From positions 1 through 39,553 of the forward strand of contig NZ_JAFKID010000041.1 of NCBI RefSeq assembly GCF_017306545.1: a stretch of DNA of 39,553 bases, read 5' to 3'. Under the pieces are notes generated by a model. It had not been told where the DNA came from. It saw nothing but the letters and a program-made list of their open reading frames with translations, and did not search any database. The translations under genes and the position numbers were made by a program. Below are positions 1-8,194 of the stretch, one piece after another. This DNA comes from Mesorhizobium sp. (GTDB lineage: Bacteria; Pseudomonadota; Alphaproteobacteria; Rhizobiales; Rhizobiaceae). Numbering within the stretch: position 1 is the stretch's first letter; each line of letters opens with the position of its first letter.

Positions 1-95
1 CTTCAGGCCGGTGGCGGTGAAGCGAGGATCGGAGGGCGAAGAGCCGTAGATCGAGGTGCCGCCGTTGGCCGTCACGGTGATCGGTGCGGGGGTGA
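1..95. repeat. Direct repeat copy A inside the adhesin gene (MBG region)
   Basis: Bases 1-95 match bases 514-608 with a single difference (TAGATC versus TAGACC). The offset is 513 bases, exactly 171 codons, so the repeat keeps the reading frame and corresponds to two MBG-type modules. This copy is cut by the window edge and probably continues to the left. Confidence 0.9.
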
Positions 96-3000
96 CGGTC
101 AGGTTGCCGTCCATATAGGTCACGGCATAGTTCGCGATGTCAAAGCTGCCGCCGGCAGCGCCGCTGGCCTTGATCGCGTAGGGGCTTCCAGCGACGCCGG
201 CGGCGTTAGCCTGGCCGGTGCTGGTCAGGTCGACATGGCCGATGCTTTCGCCGTTCTGCAAGCCGGTCGAGGAGAACTCGCTGCCGGTGAAGGCGAACGT
301 GTCGCCGTAGACCTTGCTTCGGCTGTCGGCGGTGACGCTCAGCGGCGCTGGCGTGACGACCCAGGTGCCGATGTTGCGGGCGGTGATGGAATAGTTGGGA
401 TTGGTCAGCGTGCCGAGAACGCTCAGCGTATAAGGGCTGCCGGCCACGTTGGTGGTCGAGCCGATGCCGAAGGAATTGGACAGGCCGGTGAGGACGCTCT
501 CATCCTGGCCGTTCTTCAGGCCGGTGGCGGTGAAGCGAGGATCGGAGGGCGAAGAGCCGTAGACCGAGGTGCCGCCGTTGGCCGTCACGGTGATCGGTGC
601 GGGGGTGATCGAAAACGCCGTCGTATTTCCGGACGCGGTTGCGAAGACGTAGTTGCCGTGGTTGGCAATCAGGCCCGAGCCGATGATAGCATAGTTGCCC
701 GCATTGCTGTGTGATGTCGCGGCCGTTGTAAACGCCAAGGTGCCGGTCGTCGCCGAGCCCTGCGTTTCATTGTTGACGAAGCCGGTGACGGTGCCGCTCA
801 GGCCGGGCACCGTATCGCCGTACGTCATGCTCGCGCTGTTGGCGACATAGGTCAGCGTCGCCGGGTTGATCGTCAGCGTGCCGTTCACATAGGCGATGGC
901 GTAGTTGCCCAGCCCCGAGCCCTGCGCGTTGCTGGGCGTGATCGCATAGGGGCCGCCGTCGACGGCGGCATTGGCGGCCAGGCCTGTGCTGTTGAAGGAT
1001 ACCGAGGTGACGGTATCGCCGTTGACGAGGCCGCTGACCGAATAGCCCGTGCTGCCGTTCGCGACCGTCTGGCCGTAGGTCTTTTGAACGCTCGTCGCGG
1101 TGACGGTCATCGGTGCTGGCGTGACAGTGAGCGTGCCGGGGAGGAACAAAACGCGCGCCGCCGTGCCGTCCAGCATACTCGCCGTGGCGGTCGCGGCGGG
1201 CGTGTACGAATACGCGCCGGCGCCGATGATGCCGAATGAATCGTATTGGGGATAGGTCGCGGAAATCGTGAACGATTGCGCCGACTGCAACACGAGATGG
1301 CCGCCCGCGTCGGCCGAGGCGGTGACGTGGGTTGTGCCTGCGTAGGCGTTTATGAGGTTTACCGCCGCGTCGACCGATGGAACGCTGCCGCCCAGCGCGA
1401 GCCCGTTGATCGTCACCCACATCCCGCAGGAACTGCTGCATGTCCGCGTTCCAACGTCCGTCGCCATGATCTGCGGTTGCAGCCCGATCGAATAGGCGCC
1501 GACCGGCGAACTCGATGTTGTCGAGGCGGTCAGTTGGCCGACGTTGTAGGAACCGAGCCGGCCGATGTCGCCAAGGCTGTAAAGACCGCCCGTGAGCGTG
1601 GGCGCAGCCGTGCCGTATTGCTGGCTGGCGCCGTTCGCCACAAGAACGACGATGTTGTTCGAGGCATAGAGCAGCGGATAGGAAGCCGGCGACTGACCAC
1701 CTTGCCCGGCCTGGTTCGGCGGCGCCCAGACGTTGAAGAAGTCCCAGTTGGCATAGGTCGAGGCGTAGGCGCCGAGGTCCTGCATGCGGGCGGTGGTCAG
1801 CCCGGTTCCGGGGCCGGACTGGTTCGTGGCGGTGTTCGAATCCCAGAACGAATTGGAGACGCTGCCCTGGTTGTTGCCGATGAGGGCACCGGCGGAATTG
1901 ATACCGTAGTTGTAGTTGTTCGCGATCAGGCCGGTCGTATAGCTGTTTGCGACGGCGCCGCCGTTATAGCCGACAAGGCCGCCGACGGCGCCGTTGCCGT
2001 GCACCGTGCCCAAGGCATAGGTGTTGGCAATCTGGCCATAATTCGCGCCGACCAGACCACCGTCGTGGTCCAGGAACAGGTTCCAGTCGGGCGCGCCCGG
2101 CTGATTGACGCCCCATACCTGGACGTTGGCGTAGGACTGGGCGACCGTTCCCTGGTTTGTGCCGACGAGGCCGCCGGTGTCGCTGGCGAACCAGCTGTTC
2201 ACCTGGCCGCCGGTCGCCCAGACGTTGTAGATCGTTCCGGCATTGTAGCCAGCGGCGCTGCCAGCCGCGCCTTTGGCGATCAGGTGATTGTCCGCGTAGA
2301 TCTGCGGGTTCACGAGGCCGAGGTTCTTGACGGTTCCGCCGCTTCCAACCGTGTCGAAGAGGCCGGCATTTGCGCTGGTGACGCTCTCGGCCAGGTTGCT
2401 GATCGTGTGGTTGTCGCCGTTCAGCGTGCCGCTAAAGCCCGTCGGCTGATAGCTGACGGAATAGGTATCCGAAAGCAGCGTTTGCTGCACTGGATATTGA
2501 GTCCCTCGGTTGATGATCGTATTGATGACGTTGTTGCCAGACTGGGTTTGGGAGCTCGAAGAACCGCCCCCAAAATCGAAAACGCCATAAACCTTGGTCT
2601 CGACGTTGAGCGCAGTCTGCGGCACGATCGGCGAGAAGCCCGCCGAACTCCACATGCCGTCGTTCGCATAGGTGATGTCGCGCGCGAGCGTGTAGCTGGC
2701 GCTTCCGTTCATGTCGATCAGTTGGAGCTGGTGCGCGTTCTGGATGGTCGGGGACCACTCCGCCGACAGGAACGGCCGCGTCGCGCCGTCGACCATGTAC
2801 CAGCGGGCGGCGAAGCCGCTGCCCTGCATGCCGCTGTTGCCCGGCGTCGGATCGTTGAAGGCGCTGTAAGACGATGTCTGGTAGGAACTGCCGAGATAGC
2901 CGCCCATGCCGGTCGGGCACGAGGCCGTACAGGCAGCAGCGCCGGTGTAGCCGATGTACTGGACGGTCTCGCTCGCATAGCCGGGTCTATCGAGATAGGA

Positions 3001-6000
3001 AATGCCGAAGGGCTTGTAGGTGCCGGTCGTGTCAGCGTCCCAGGTCGACCACCAGACTTTTCCGGATTGTCCGTTCTGCGAATTGAAGTCGCTCTCGTTC
3101 GCCGACACAGGGTAGTCGTTTCGCCCGACCAGACCGCCGATGGTGCTGCCTGTCAGATGCCCGGCGGCGTAAGAGTTCTGGATCGTCGCGTAGGCGGCGC
3201 CACTCTGTTCGTTCTCGCCGACAAGCCCGCCGGTATACCCCGTTCCGTGAACCGACCCCAGCGCGTAGGTGTCGTTTATGAGGCTGCCAAGCCTGTTCCA
3301 TCCGACCAGTCCGCCGGCATATTGTCCGTCGACCGCGCCGCTGGCGTAAGATTGTTCGACCCTTGCCCCGCCCTGGTTGTTGCCGACAAGGCCGCCGACA
3401 TAGTAGGCGCCGTGCACCGTGCCGGTGGCGTAAGAGCCGGTGATACCGCCAAGGTTCAGGCCGACCAGGCCGCCGGCATAAGACGAGCTGTTGTTGCCTG
3501 CGACGGAAACACCGCTCCAGGAATTGGAGATCACGCCCGTTGAGCCGACGACGCCCGCAAGGCCGCCGACCCACTGGTTGTTGACCGTGCTGATCGAGCC
3601 GGTGACGCCGACATTGCGGATGGTGCCGTCGTTTTCCCTGAACAGGCCGGATTGTCCGCCGGCATAGACATCGGCTGTCGCGCCGATGCTGAGATTGTAG
3701 ACGATATGCCCCTGGCCATCGAACAGGCCGGTGAAATTATGCGCCGTGCCGTTCCAGCCGATCGGCGTGAAATTGACGCCGCTTGCATCGATGTCGCGGC
3801 CAAGCGCGTAGGTCCCGCTCGGCGCGTTCGTGATGGCTTCCAACTGGCTGACACTGGTGACGAGCATGTAAGGCGTCACTGAACCGGCGCCGGTCACAGT
3901 GCTACCGAAATTCGTCGGCGCGGTGTAGGAAGCGGGATTGTAATAGATCGTAACGGGAGCGCCTCCTGCCTGGAACTGGGCGCCGTTGGTGAAATTCAGC
4001 GTGCCGCTGCCGTTGCCGTCCGCGTCCGCGCGCAGCGTGACGGGACCTGTCCCGAAATTTCCGTAGTTGCTGAGATTGGCCGCGACATTGATGTCGCCAT
4101 AGGCGTTGAACGTCGCACCCATCCCCGTCCCGGCAGACGTCAGGATCTGGATGTTGCCGCCGGCATTCAGCACCGGGGTGAGGCCGAGATTGTTGGAACT
4201 GCCGCTAAGAGTGATGTTTCCACCCGCCGACAGCGTCGACGTCCCGTTCACCGTGAGATCGCCGTTCAACGCAATGTCGTGTGGCGTGGCGATGGTGAGG
4301 TTCTTGACGGCAAGGGGGCCATTCAACCTGAAATAGCCCCCTGCCTGGGCGACGAAAGAACTTGCGGTCGAAACATAGGCGCCGCCACCGTTGATTACGA
4401 CGTCGTTGTAGGCCTTGGCGGTGAGCGTGGCCGAGGTGCTGCTCCCGCCGGAAGCAAAGAGCGGTGCCGCAAAGACGATATCGCCGAGGCCGCTGCTCGC
4501 CGTACCCGGTCCGCCGATCGTTCCGTCCGGATTTGTTTGCAGCGTGACGTTGGTGCCGCTGACCAGGGCGTTGGTGATTGTGGTCGCCGCCGCAGAATCG
4601 ACGATGAGGTTGGTCGGATCGACCAGCCAGGCGCCCGCCGCGCCGTTCACGGCCGATGCGTTCACGCCGATGCCTGTAAAATCGACGCTGTGGCCCGAGG
4701 TTTCGATGGTGCCGCCGTCGCCGCCATGCGCTCCGCCTCGCGCGGAGAGCGTACCGGCAACGCCGGTATGGCCGTCGGACCAGACGGCTATCGCGCCGCC
4801 GTTGCCATTGTCGAGCGCGTCGGCGCGCAATGTGCTCGCCCCGTCGATCGAGACATTCAGTGCATGCGTCAGCGATCCGTTGCCGTGCAGGCCGCCGCCG
4901 GCCTCGATAGTCCCGCCGCCTGCCGTGCCGGACGCATCGACGAGCGCGCCGATGAGGCTTATGTCGGCGGCGGTCAGGTCCACAGTGCCGCCCTTGCCGG
5001 CAGATGCGGTCGCCTCGACCTTGCCCGACAGCGTGAGTTTGTGGGTCGCCTTCACCGCAATCGTGCCGGCATTGGCGCCGACCACCGAGAGGGTGCCGTT
5101 GATATCGATCTGCGTGCCGGCGACGGCAATCGAGCCGCCTTTGGAATGCCGGCCCCCGGCGGCGACCGATCTGCCTTTGTCGCGCCGGCCGTTGGCGGCG
5201 AGCTTGCCGCTGACCTTGACGGTTCCACCGGCGCCGCCGTTGATGACGATCCGACCGTTGCGGGAGCCGACCGTGTTGGTGCGCACCGAGCCGGGTATGT
5301 TGACGGCATTGCGCAGCGCATTGGCGGCCGTGGCGGCGCTGAGATAGACGGTACCGCCATCTGCCGTGATGCGCCCCTTGTTGCTGACAAGCGCGCGGTC
5401 CGCCTTGACCAGCTTGCCCAGTTCGCTCGAAGGCACGGTGACGGACAGGAACCCGTCGCCGGACAGGTCGAGCGTGGCAGCTTCGCCGGCGCCGAGCCCG
5501 ACCTTGCCGAGCCGTGCGGCGATCACGCCGTCGTTGGCGACCTGGCCGCCGAGCAGGGCTACGAAACCGCCGTCCGAGACGTTGATGCGGCCTTCATTCA
5601 CAACGGCTGCGGAAGCGCCGGTGCCGGCGAAACTGTAATTTCCGGCGAGGAAATCGGAATCCTTGATATCGAGCGTCGATGCCGCGAACGATCCGGTATC
5701 GATCACGCCGCTTTTGGTGATCGCGATGCCGTTCGGATTGACGAGAAGCACCGTGCCTCGCGCGTTGATCGTGCCGGCAATGCTCGAATGCGTCGATCCG
5801 AGAACGCGGTTGAGGGTCGCGGACGAGGCGCTCGGCTGGTTGAAATTGACCGTGCTGCCGACGCCGACCGAAAACGACTGCCAGTTGATGATCGCCTGGC
5901 TGCTGCTCTGGTTGATGTCCAGCGTGCCGGCGCTCGGCCTCGAGATCGAGGCGCTGCCGGCGCTCACCGCGCCGCCAGCCGGCAGCTGCTGGGCATAGCC

Positions 6001-6093
6001 CGTTGTCAGCGGCCAGAGCAGCGCGGCGGCCGAGACGGTCGAGGCCAGCAGCGCACGCGAACGAGCCGTTTGCCGGGTGACGGTGTCGTGCAT
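1..6093 (-). CDS. Two-partner-secretion exoprotein (FhaB/TpsA-like adhesin), C-terminus beyond window
   Basis: A surface-exposed or secreted adhesin exported by the TpsB encoded next door. The frame starts at ATG 6093-6091 and stays open to base 1 (2031 codons, no stop in the many stretches I translated). Residues 1-36 form a signal peptide ending near YAQQ. Residues about 37-150 are the TPS secretion domain, with the family NPNG motif at 119-122. Residues about 150-750 are Gly/Ala/Thr/Val-rich, as in filamentous beta-helices. Residues about 770-1530 carry many GLUG-type repeats (GGLVGxN...SYATG). At 1552-1600 there is a CSSSC pair and a segment resembling the flagellin IN motif. From about 1652 on are tandem MBG-type repeats (TVTPAPxTVTA...YG). 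The divergent transporter supports the assignment. The C-terminus is not visible, so any terminal effector or anchor cannot be judged. Family call is firm; ligand unknown. Confidence 0.9.
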   Translation of the reverse strand, partial: MHDTVTRQTARSRALLASTVSAAALLWPLTTGYAQQLPAGGAVSAGSASISRPSAGTLDINQSSSQAIINWQSFSVGVGSTVNFNQPSASSATLNRVLGSTHSSIAGTINARGTVLLVNPNGIAITKSGVIDTGSFAASTLDIKDSDFLAGNYSFAGTGASAAVVNEGRINVSDGGFVALLGGQVANDGVIAARLGKVGLGAGEAATLDLSGDGFLSVTVPSSELGKLVKADRALVSNKGRITADGGTVYLSAATAANALRNAVNIPGSVRTNTVGSRNGRIVINGGAGGTVKVSGKLAANGRRDKGRSVAAGGRHSKGGSIAVAGTQIDINGTLSVVGANAGTIAVKATHKLTLSGKVEATASAGKGGTVDLTAADISLIGALVDASGTAGGGTIEAGGGLHGNGSLTHALNVSIDGASTLRADALDNGNGGAIAVWSDGHTGVAGTLSARGGAHGGDGGTIETSGHSVDFTGIGVNASAVNGAAGAWLVDPTNLIVDSAAATTITNALVSGTNVTLQTNPDGTIGGPGTASSGLGDIVFAAPLFASGGSSTSATLTAKAYNDVVINGGGAYVSTASSFVAQAGGYFRLNGPLAVKNLTIATPHDIALNGDLTVNGTSTLSAGGNITLSGSSNNLGLTPVLNAGGNIQILTSAGTGMGATFNAYGDINVAANLSNYGNFGTGPVTLRADADGNGSGTLNFTNGAQFQAGGAPVTIYYNPASYTAPTNFGSTVTGAGSVTPYMLVTSVSQLEAITNAPSGTYALGRDIDASGVNFTPIGWNGTAHNFTGLFDGQGHIVYNLSIGATADVYAGGQSGLFRENDGTIRNVGVTGSISTVNNQWVGGLAGVVGSTGVISNSWSGVSVAGNNSSSYAGGLVGLNLGGITGSYATGTVHGAYYVGGLVGNNQGGARVEQSYASGAVDGQYAGGLVGWNRLGSLINDTYALGSVHGTGYTGGLVGENEQSGAAYATIQNSYAAGHLTGSTIGGLVGRNDYPVSANESDFNSQNGQSGKVWWSTWDADTTGTYKPFGISYLDRPGYASETVQYIGYTGAAACTASCPTGMGGYLGSSYQTSSYSAFNDPTPGNSGMQGSGFAARWYMVDGATRPFLSAEWSPTIQNAHQLQLIDMNGSASYTLARDITYANDGMWSSAGFSPIVPQTALNVETKVYGVFDFGGGSSSSQTQSGNNVINTIINRGTQYPVQQTLLSDTYSVSYQPTGFSGTLNGDNHTISNLAESVTSANAGLFDTVGSGGTVKNLGLVNPQIYADNHLIAKGAAGSAAGYNAGTIYNVWATGGQVNSWFASDTGGLVGTNQGTVAQSYANVQVWGVNQPGAPDWNLFLDHDGGLVGANYGQIANTYALGTVHGNGAVGGLVGYNGGAVANSYTTGLIANNYNYGINSAGALIGNNQGSVSNSFWDSNTATNQSGPGTGLTTARMQDLGAYASTYANWDFFNVWAPPNQAGQGGQSPASYPLLYASNNIVVLVANGASQQYGTAAPTLTGGLYSLGDIGRLGSYNVGQLTASTTSSSPVGAYSIGLQPQIMATDVGTRTCSSSCGMWVTINGLALGGSVPSVDAAVNLINAYAGTTHVTASADAGGHLVLQSAQSFTISATYPQYDSFGIIGAGAYSYTPAATATASMLDGTAARVLFLPGTLTVTPAPMTVTATSVQKTYGQTVANGSTGYSVSGLVNGDTVTSVSFNSTGLAANAAVDGGPYAITPSNAQGSGLGNYAIAYVNGTLTINPATLTYVANSASMTYGDTVPGLSGTVTGFVNNETQGSATTGTLAFTTAATSHSNAGNYAIIGSGLIANHGNYVFATASGNTTAFSITPAPITVTANGGTSVYGSSPSDPRFTATGLKNGQDESVLTGLSNSFGIGSTTNVAGSPYTLSVLGTLTNPNYSITARNIGTWVVTPAPLSVTADSRSKVYGDTFAFTGSEFSSTGLQNGESIGHVDLTSTGQANAAGVAGSPYAIKASGAAGGSFDIANYAVTYMDGNLTVTPAPITVTANGGTSIYGSSPSDPRFTATGLK
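514..608. repeat. Direct repeat copy B inside the adhesin gene (MBG region)
   Basis: Partner of the repeat at 1-95, with one mismatch over 95 bases. Sequence identity stops at base 609, where the flanking MBG unit differs. Such near-identity at the DNA level points to recent duplication or gene conversion of the module. Confidence 0.9.
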
Positions 6094-6427
6094 TGGTGCG
6101 CGTTCCAGTTGTCCGCAAATCTTTAGCTTGTCGCCCGATATTTCCAAAAGATCGGACCCTTCAGATCATTTCCACAAGCCATTGATTTTGCAAGATAAAG
6201 AAATCTTTCAGAAAAATTTCAGAATGAATTCATCGCAAATGGATCGCAGCCGTGATGAATTCCACGCGTGCTTTTTGAATCAATGGCGTGCGGTATTTTC
6301 CGGCTCTTCGCGGTGATGTTGAAACCGTGCAAGGCATAAGGGCCGGCCTGACGTGGACCGAACAATGCGGCTGGTGCGCAAGAGAACGACCGGCCGGCGG
6401 GAGGCTGGGCCAGGTAAGGTGCGAGTG
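6094..6427. other. Divergent intergenic region between adhesin and TpsB genes
   Basis: This 334-bp gap separates two divergent genes and must hold both promoters. Its centre (about 6118-6300) is clearly richer in A+T than the surroundings. It contains the octamer ATGAATTC twice, at 6224-6231 (inside the palindrome ATGAATTCAT) and at 6255-6262, exactly 31 bp apart, about three helical turns. No convincing -35/-10 pair stands out. AAGG at 6416-6419 is the likely ribosome binding site for the transporter. The octamer pair could be an activator site for the winged-helix regulator encoded beyond the transporter, which is inference only. Confidence 0.6.
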
Positions 6428-8134
6428 ATGGGGCGGCTACGTCTGATCGGGCTTGGCGCGGCTGCGCCCGCGTTGTTGTTGAGCGCCGCCGCATGGGGGC
6501 AGGGCGCGCCGGCACCGAGCCAGGTCGAGCCGCCGAAAATCGCGCTGCCGGTGCCGGCCGGGCACATTTCCATTCCGCAGGTGCCGGCGGGTGCGGCCGT
6601 TCCCGCAGAGGCCAAGCGCCTGACATTCACGCTGACCGGCTTCGATATCGACGGCGAGTTTCCCGAATTGGCGGCCAAGCGCAAAGCCATCTCGGGCGGC
6701 ATGGTCGGCCGGCGCGTCACCGTCGCGGAAATCTTCGAATTCGCCGACAGGCTGCAACAGATCTACGTCCGCGCCGGCTATCCGCTGGTCCGCGTCGTGA
6801 TTTTGCCCCAGGAACTCGAAGGCAGCGCGCGAATCAAGCTGCGGGTCATCGACGGTTTCGTCGAGCGGCTCGATCTCGACGCGCTCGGACCGCAGGTCCA
6901 TGACCGGGTCCGTGCGGTGCTGGCATCGCTGGTGGACCGGACGCATCTCACGCAGTCCGAGTTGGAGCGCCGCCTGCTGATTGCCGGCGATACGGCCGGG
7001 CTGACGCTCAACGCAACATTCTCGGCCGGCAAGAAGGAGGGCGGCTCGCTCCTCATCCTCACCGGGGACTATCGGCCGGTGTCGCTCAGCCTCTACGCCG
7101 ACAATGCGATGCCCGGCGTGTTCGGCCATGATCAAATCGTCAGCACCGCCAGCCTCAACAGCGTGCTCGGACTGGGCGAGCAGATAACCGTGTCGGCTGC
7201 CGGGCTGCCGAGCCGCGATTTCGGGTCGGATGACCCGACACGGCGCTATCTCAGCGCCAAGGTCGCCGTGCCGATCGGCACGGACGGATGGACGCTGGAG
7301 TTCGGCGGTACGGACGGCGTGACGACACCGCGCGTCAGCGCGGATGCCGCGACGCAGGGGACGCTCAAGCAGGTTTACGGCAAGCTGTCCTACGACCTCG
7401 TCAAGCTGCGCAATCTCGACCTGGCCGTTTTCGGCCAGATCGAGGCGACGGACGAAGAAATCGACACCTTGCAGTTTACGCCCGCGATCCCGCTGAGCCT
7501 CGACCGGGTGCGTCCCGTGCGCTTCGGCGTCGAAGGTACCTGGCGGATGCCGGTTTCGGGAACCACGATCGCCTTCGCGAGCACCTTCTCGCATGGCCTC
7601 GATGCCCTCGGCGCGCGCATGGCCGCCGACGCCACGCCGTTGGTGCCGCTCTCGCGGCAAGGCGCCGACGCGGATTTCAACAAATGGGACGGCCGCGTGC
7701 AGATCGTACAGGCTTTGCCGCAGGATTTCAGCGTCACCGCGATCCTGGCGGGACAGACGTCCTTCAATCGTCCGCTCCTGCGGTCGGAGCAGTTCGACAT
7801 CGACGGCAGCCGCGCCCTCTCGGGTTTTACTTCGGGTTCGCTGTCGGGTGACACCGCCTGGGTCGCCCGCGCCGAACTGGCGCGCGCCTTCGCCGTTCCC
7901 GTCGGCAAGGACCCCTTGACGCTCAGCCCCTATGTGTTCGCGGCGACCGGCGAGCGCACTTATGTCGCTCCGACGGCGCTGGAAGTCCGCAATCTGCGGG
8001 CGAGCGAATACGGCATGGGTTTGCGCATCAGCATGGCCGGCGGCTATGGTTTTGCCGAATGGAGCCACCGCACGACCGACGATCATTCGCTCGACGGCGA
8101 CGGCATCTTCACCGGGCTGGCGCTGCAATACTGA
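6428..8134 (+). CDS. TpsB/ShlB/FhaC-type outer-membrane transporter of the two-partner system
   Basis: Outer-membrane beta-barrel that secretes the divergent adhesin. I chose ATG 6428 (568 aa) because AAGG lies 8 bases upstream and the N-terminus then begins with a signal peptide (MGRLRLIGLG..., cleaved near AAAWGQG). An in-frame ATG at 6353 would add 25 residues with no export logic. Residues about 65-145 form a POTRA domain with the typical FTLTGFDIDG start and YVRAGYPLVRVV end, a second POTRA follows to about 220, and the rest is the ShlB barrel (alternating hydrophobic strands, aromatic end LALQY). The conserved loop motif VRGY/F reads LSGF at 464-467, so the usual arginine is absent. The pairing with a TPS exoprotein is strong evidence for function. 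Confidence 0.9.
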   Translation: MGRLRLIGLGAAAPALLLSAAAWGQGAPAPSQVEPPKIALPVPAGHISIPQVPAGAAVPAEAKRLTFTLTGFDIDGEFPELAAKRKAISGGMVGRRVTVAEIFEFADRLQQIYVRAGYPLVRVVILPQELEGSARIKLRVIDGFVERLDLDALGPQVHDRVRAVLASLVDRTHLTQSELERRLLIAGDTAGLTLNATFSAGKKEGGSLLILTGDYRPVSLSLYADNAMPGVFGHDQIVSTASLNSVLGLGEQITVSAAGLPSRDFGSDDPTRRYLSAKVAVPIGTDGWTLEFGGTDGVTTPRVSADAATQGTLKQVYGKLSYDLVKLRNLDLAVFGQIEATDEEIDTLQFTPAIPLSLDRVRPVRFGVEGTWRMPVSGTTIAFASTFSHGLDALGARMAADATPLVPLSRQGADADFNKWDGRVQIVQALPQDFSVTAILAGQTSFNRPLLRSEQFDIDGSRALSGFTSGSLSGDTAWVARAELARAFAVPVGKDPLTLSPYVFAATGERTYVAPTALEVRNLRASEYGMGLRISMAGGYGFAEWSHRTTDDHSLDGDGIFTGLALQY

Positions 8135-8194
8135 GATTGCAGCCGCCTGGGCGCCTGCGTTGCAGGGTTTGCGGCAACGGGCCGGCCGACAGCG

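Noticed and set aside
1246-3543. Long open frame (765 codons) on the plus strand, antisense to the adhesin gene.
   Set aside because: Its product is Arg/Gly/Asp-rich without any family pattern, while the minus frame gives clear GLUG repeats. High GC content produces such shadows.
4279-6126. Open frame of 615 codons on the plus strand opposite the adhesin N-terminus.
   Set aside because: It lies opposite the TPS domain with its NPNG motif and signal peptide, and shows low-complexity composition only.
6437-8128. Open frame of 563 codons on the minus strand opposite the transporter gene.
   Set aside because: No recognisable domain; the plus strand encodes a clear POTRA/ShlB protein.
8158-8179. 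Inverted repeat CGTTGC-N10-GCAACG between the convergent transporter and regulator genes, as a bidirectional terminator.
   Set aside because: Only 6 bp of stem, a 10-base loop and no T-run on either strand.
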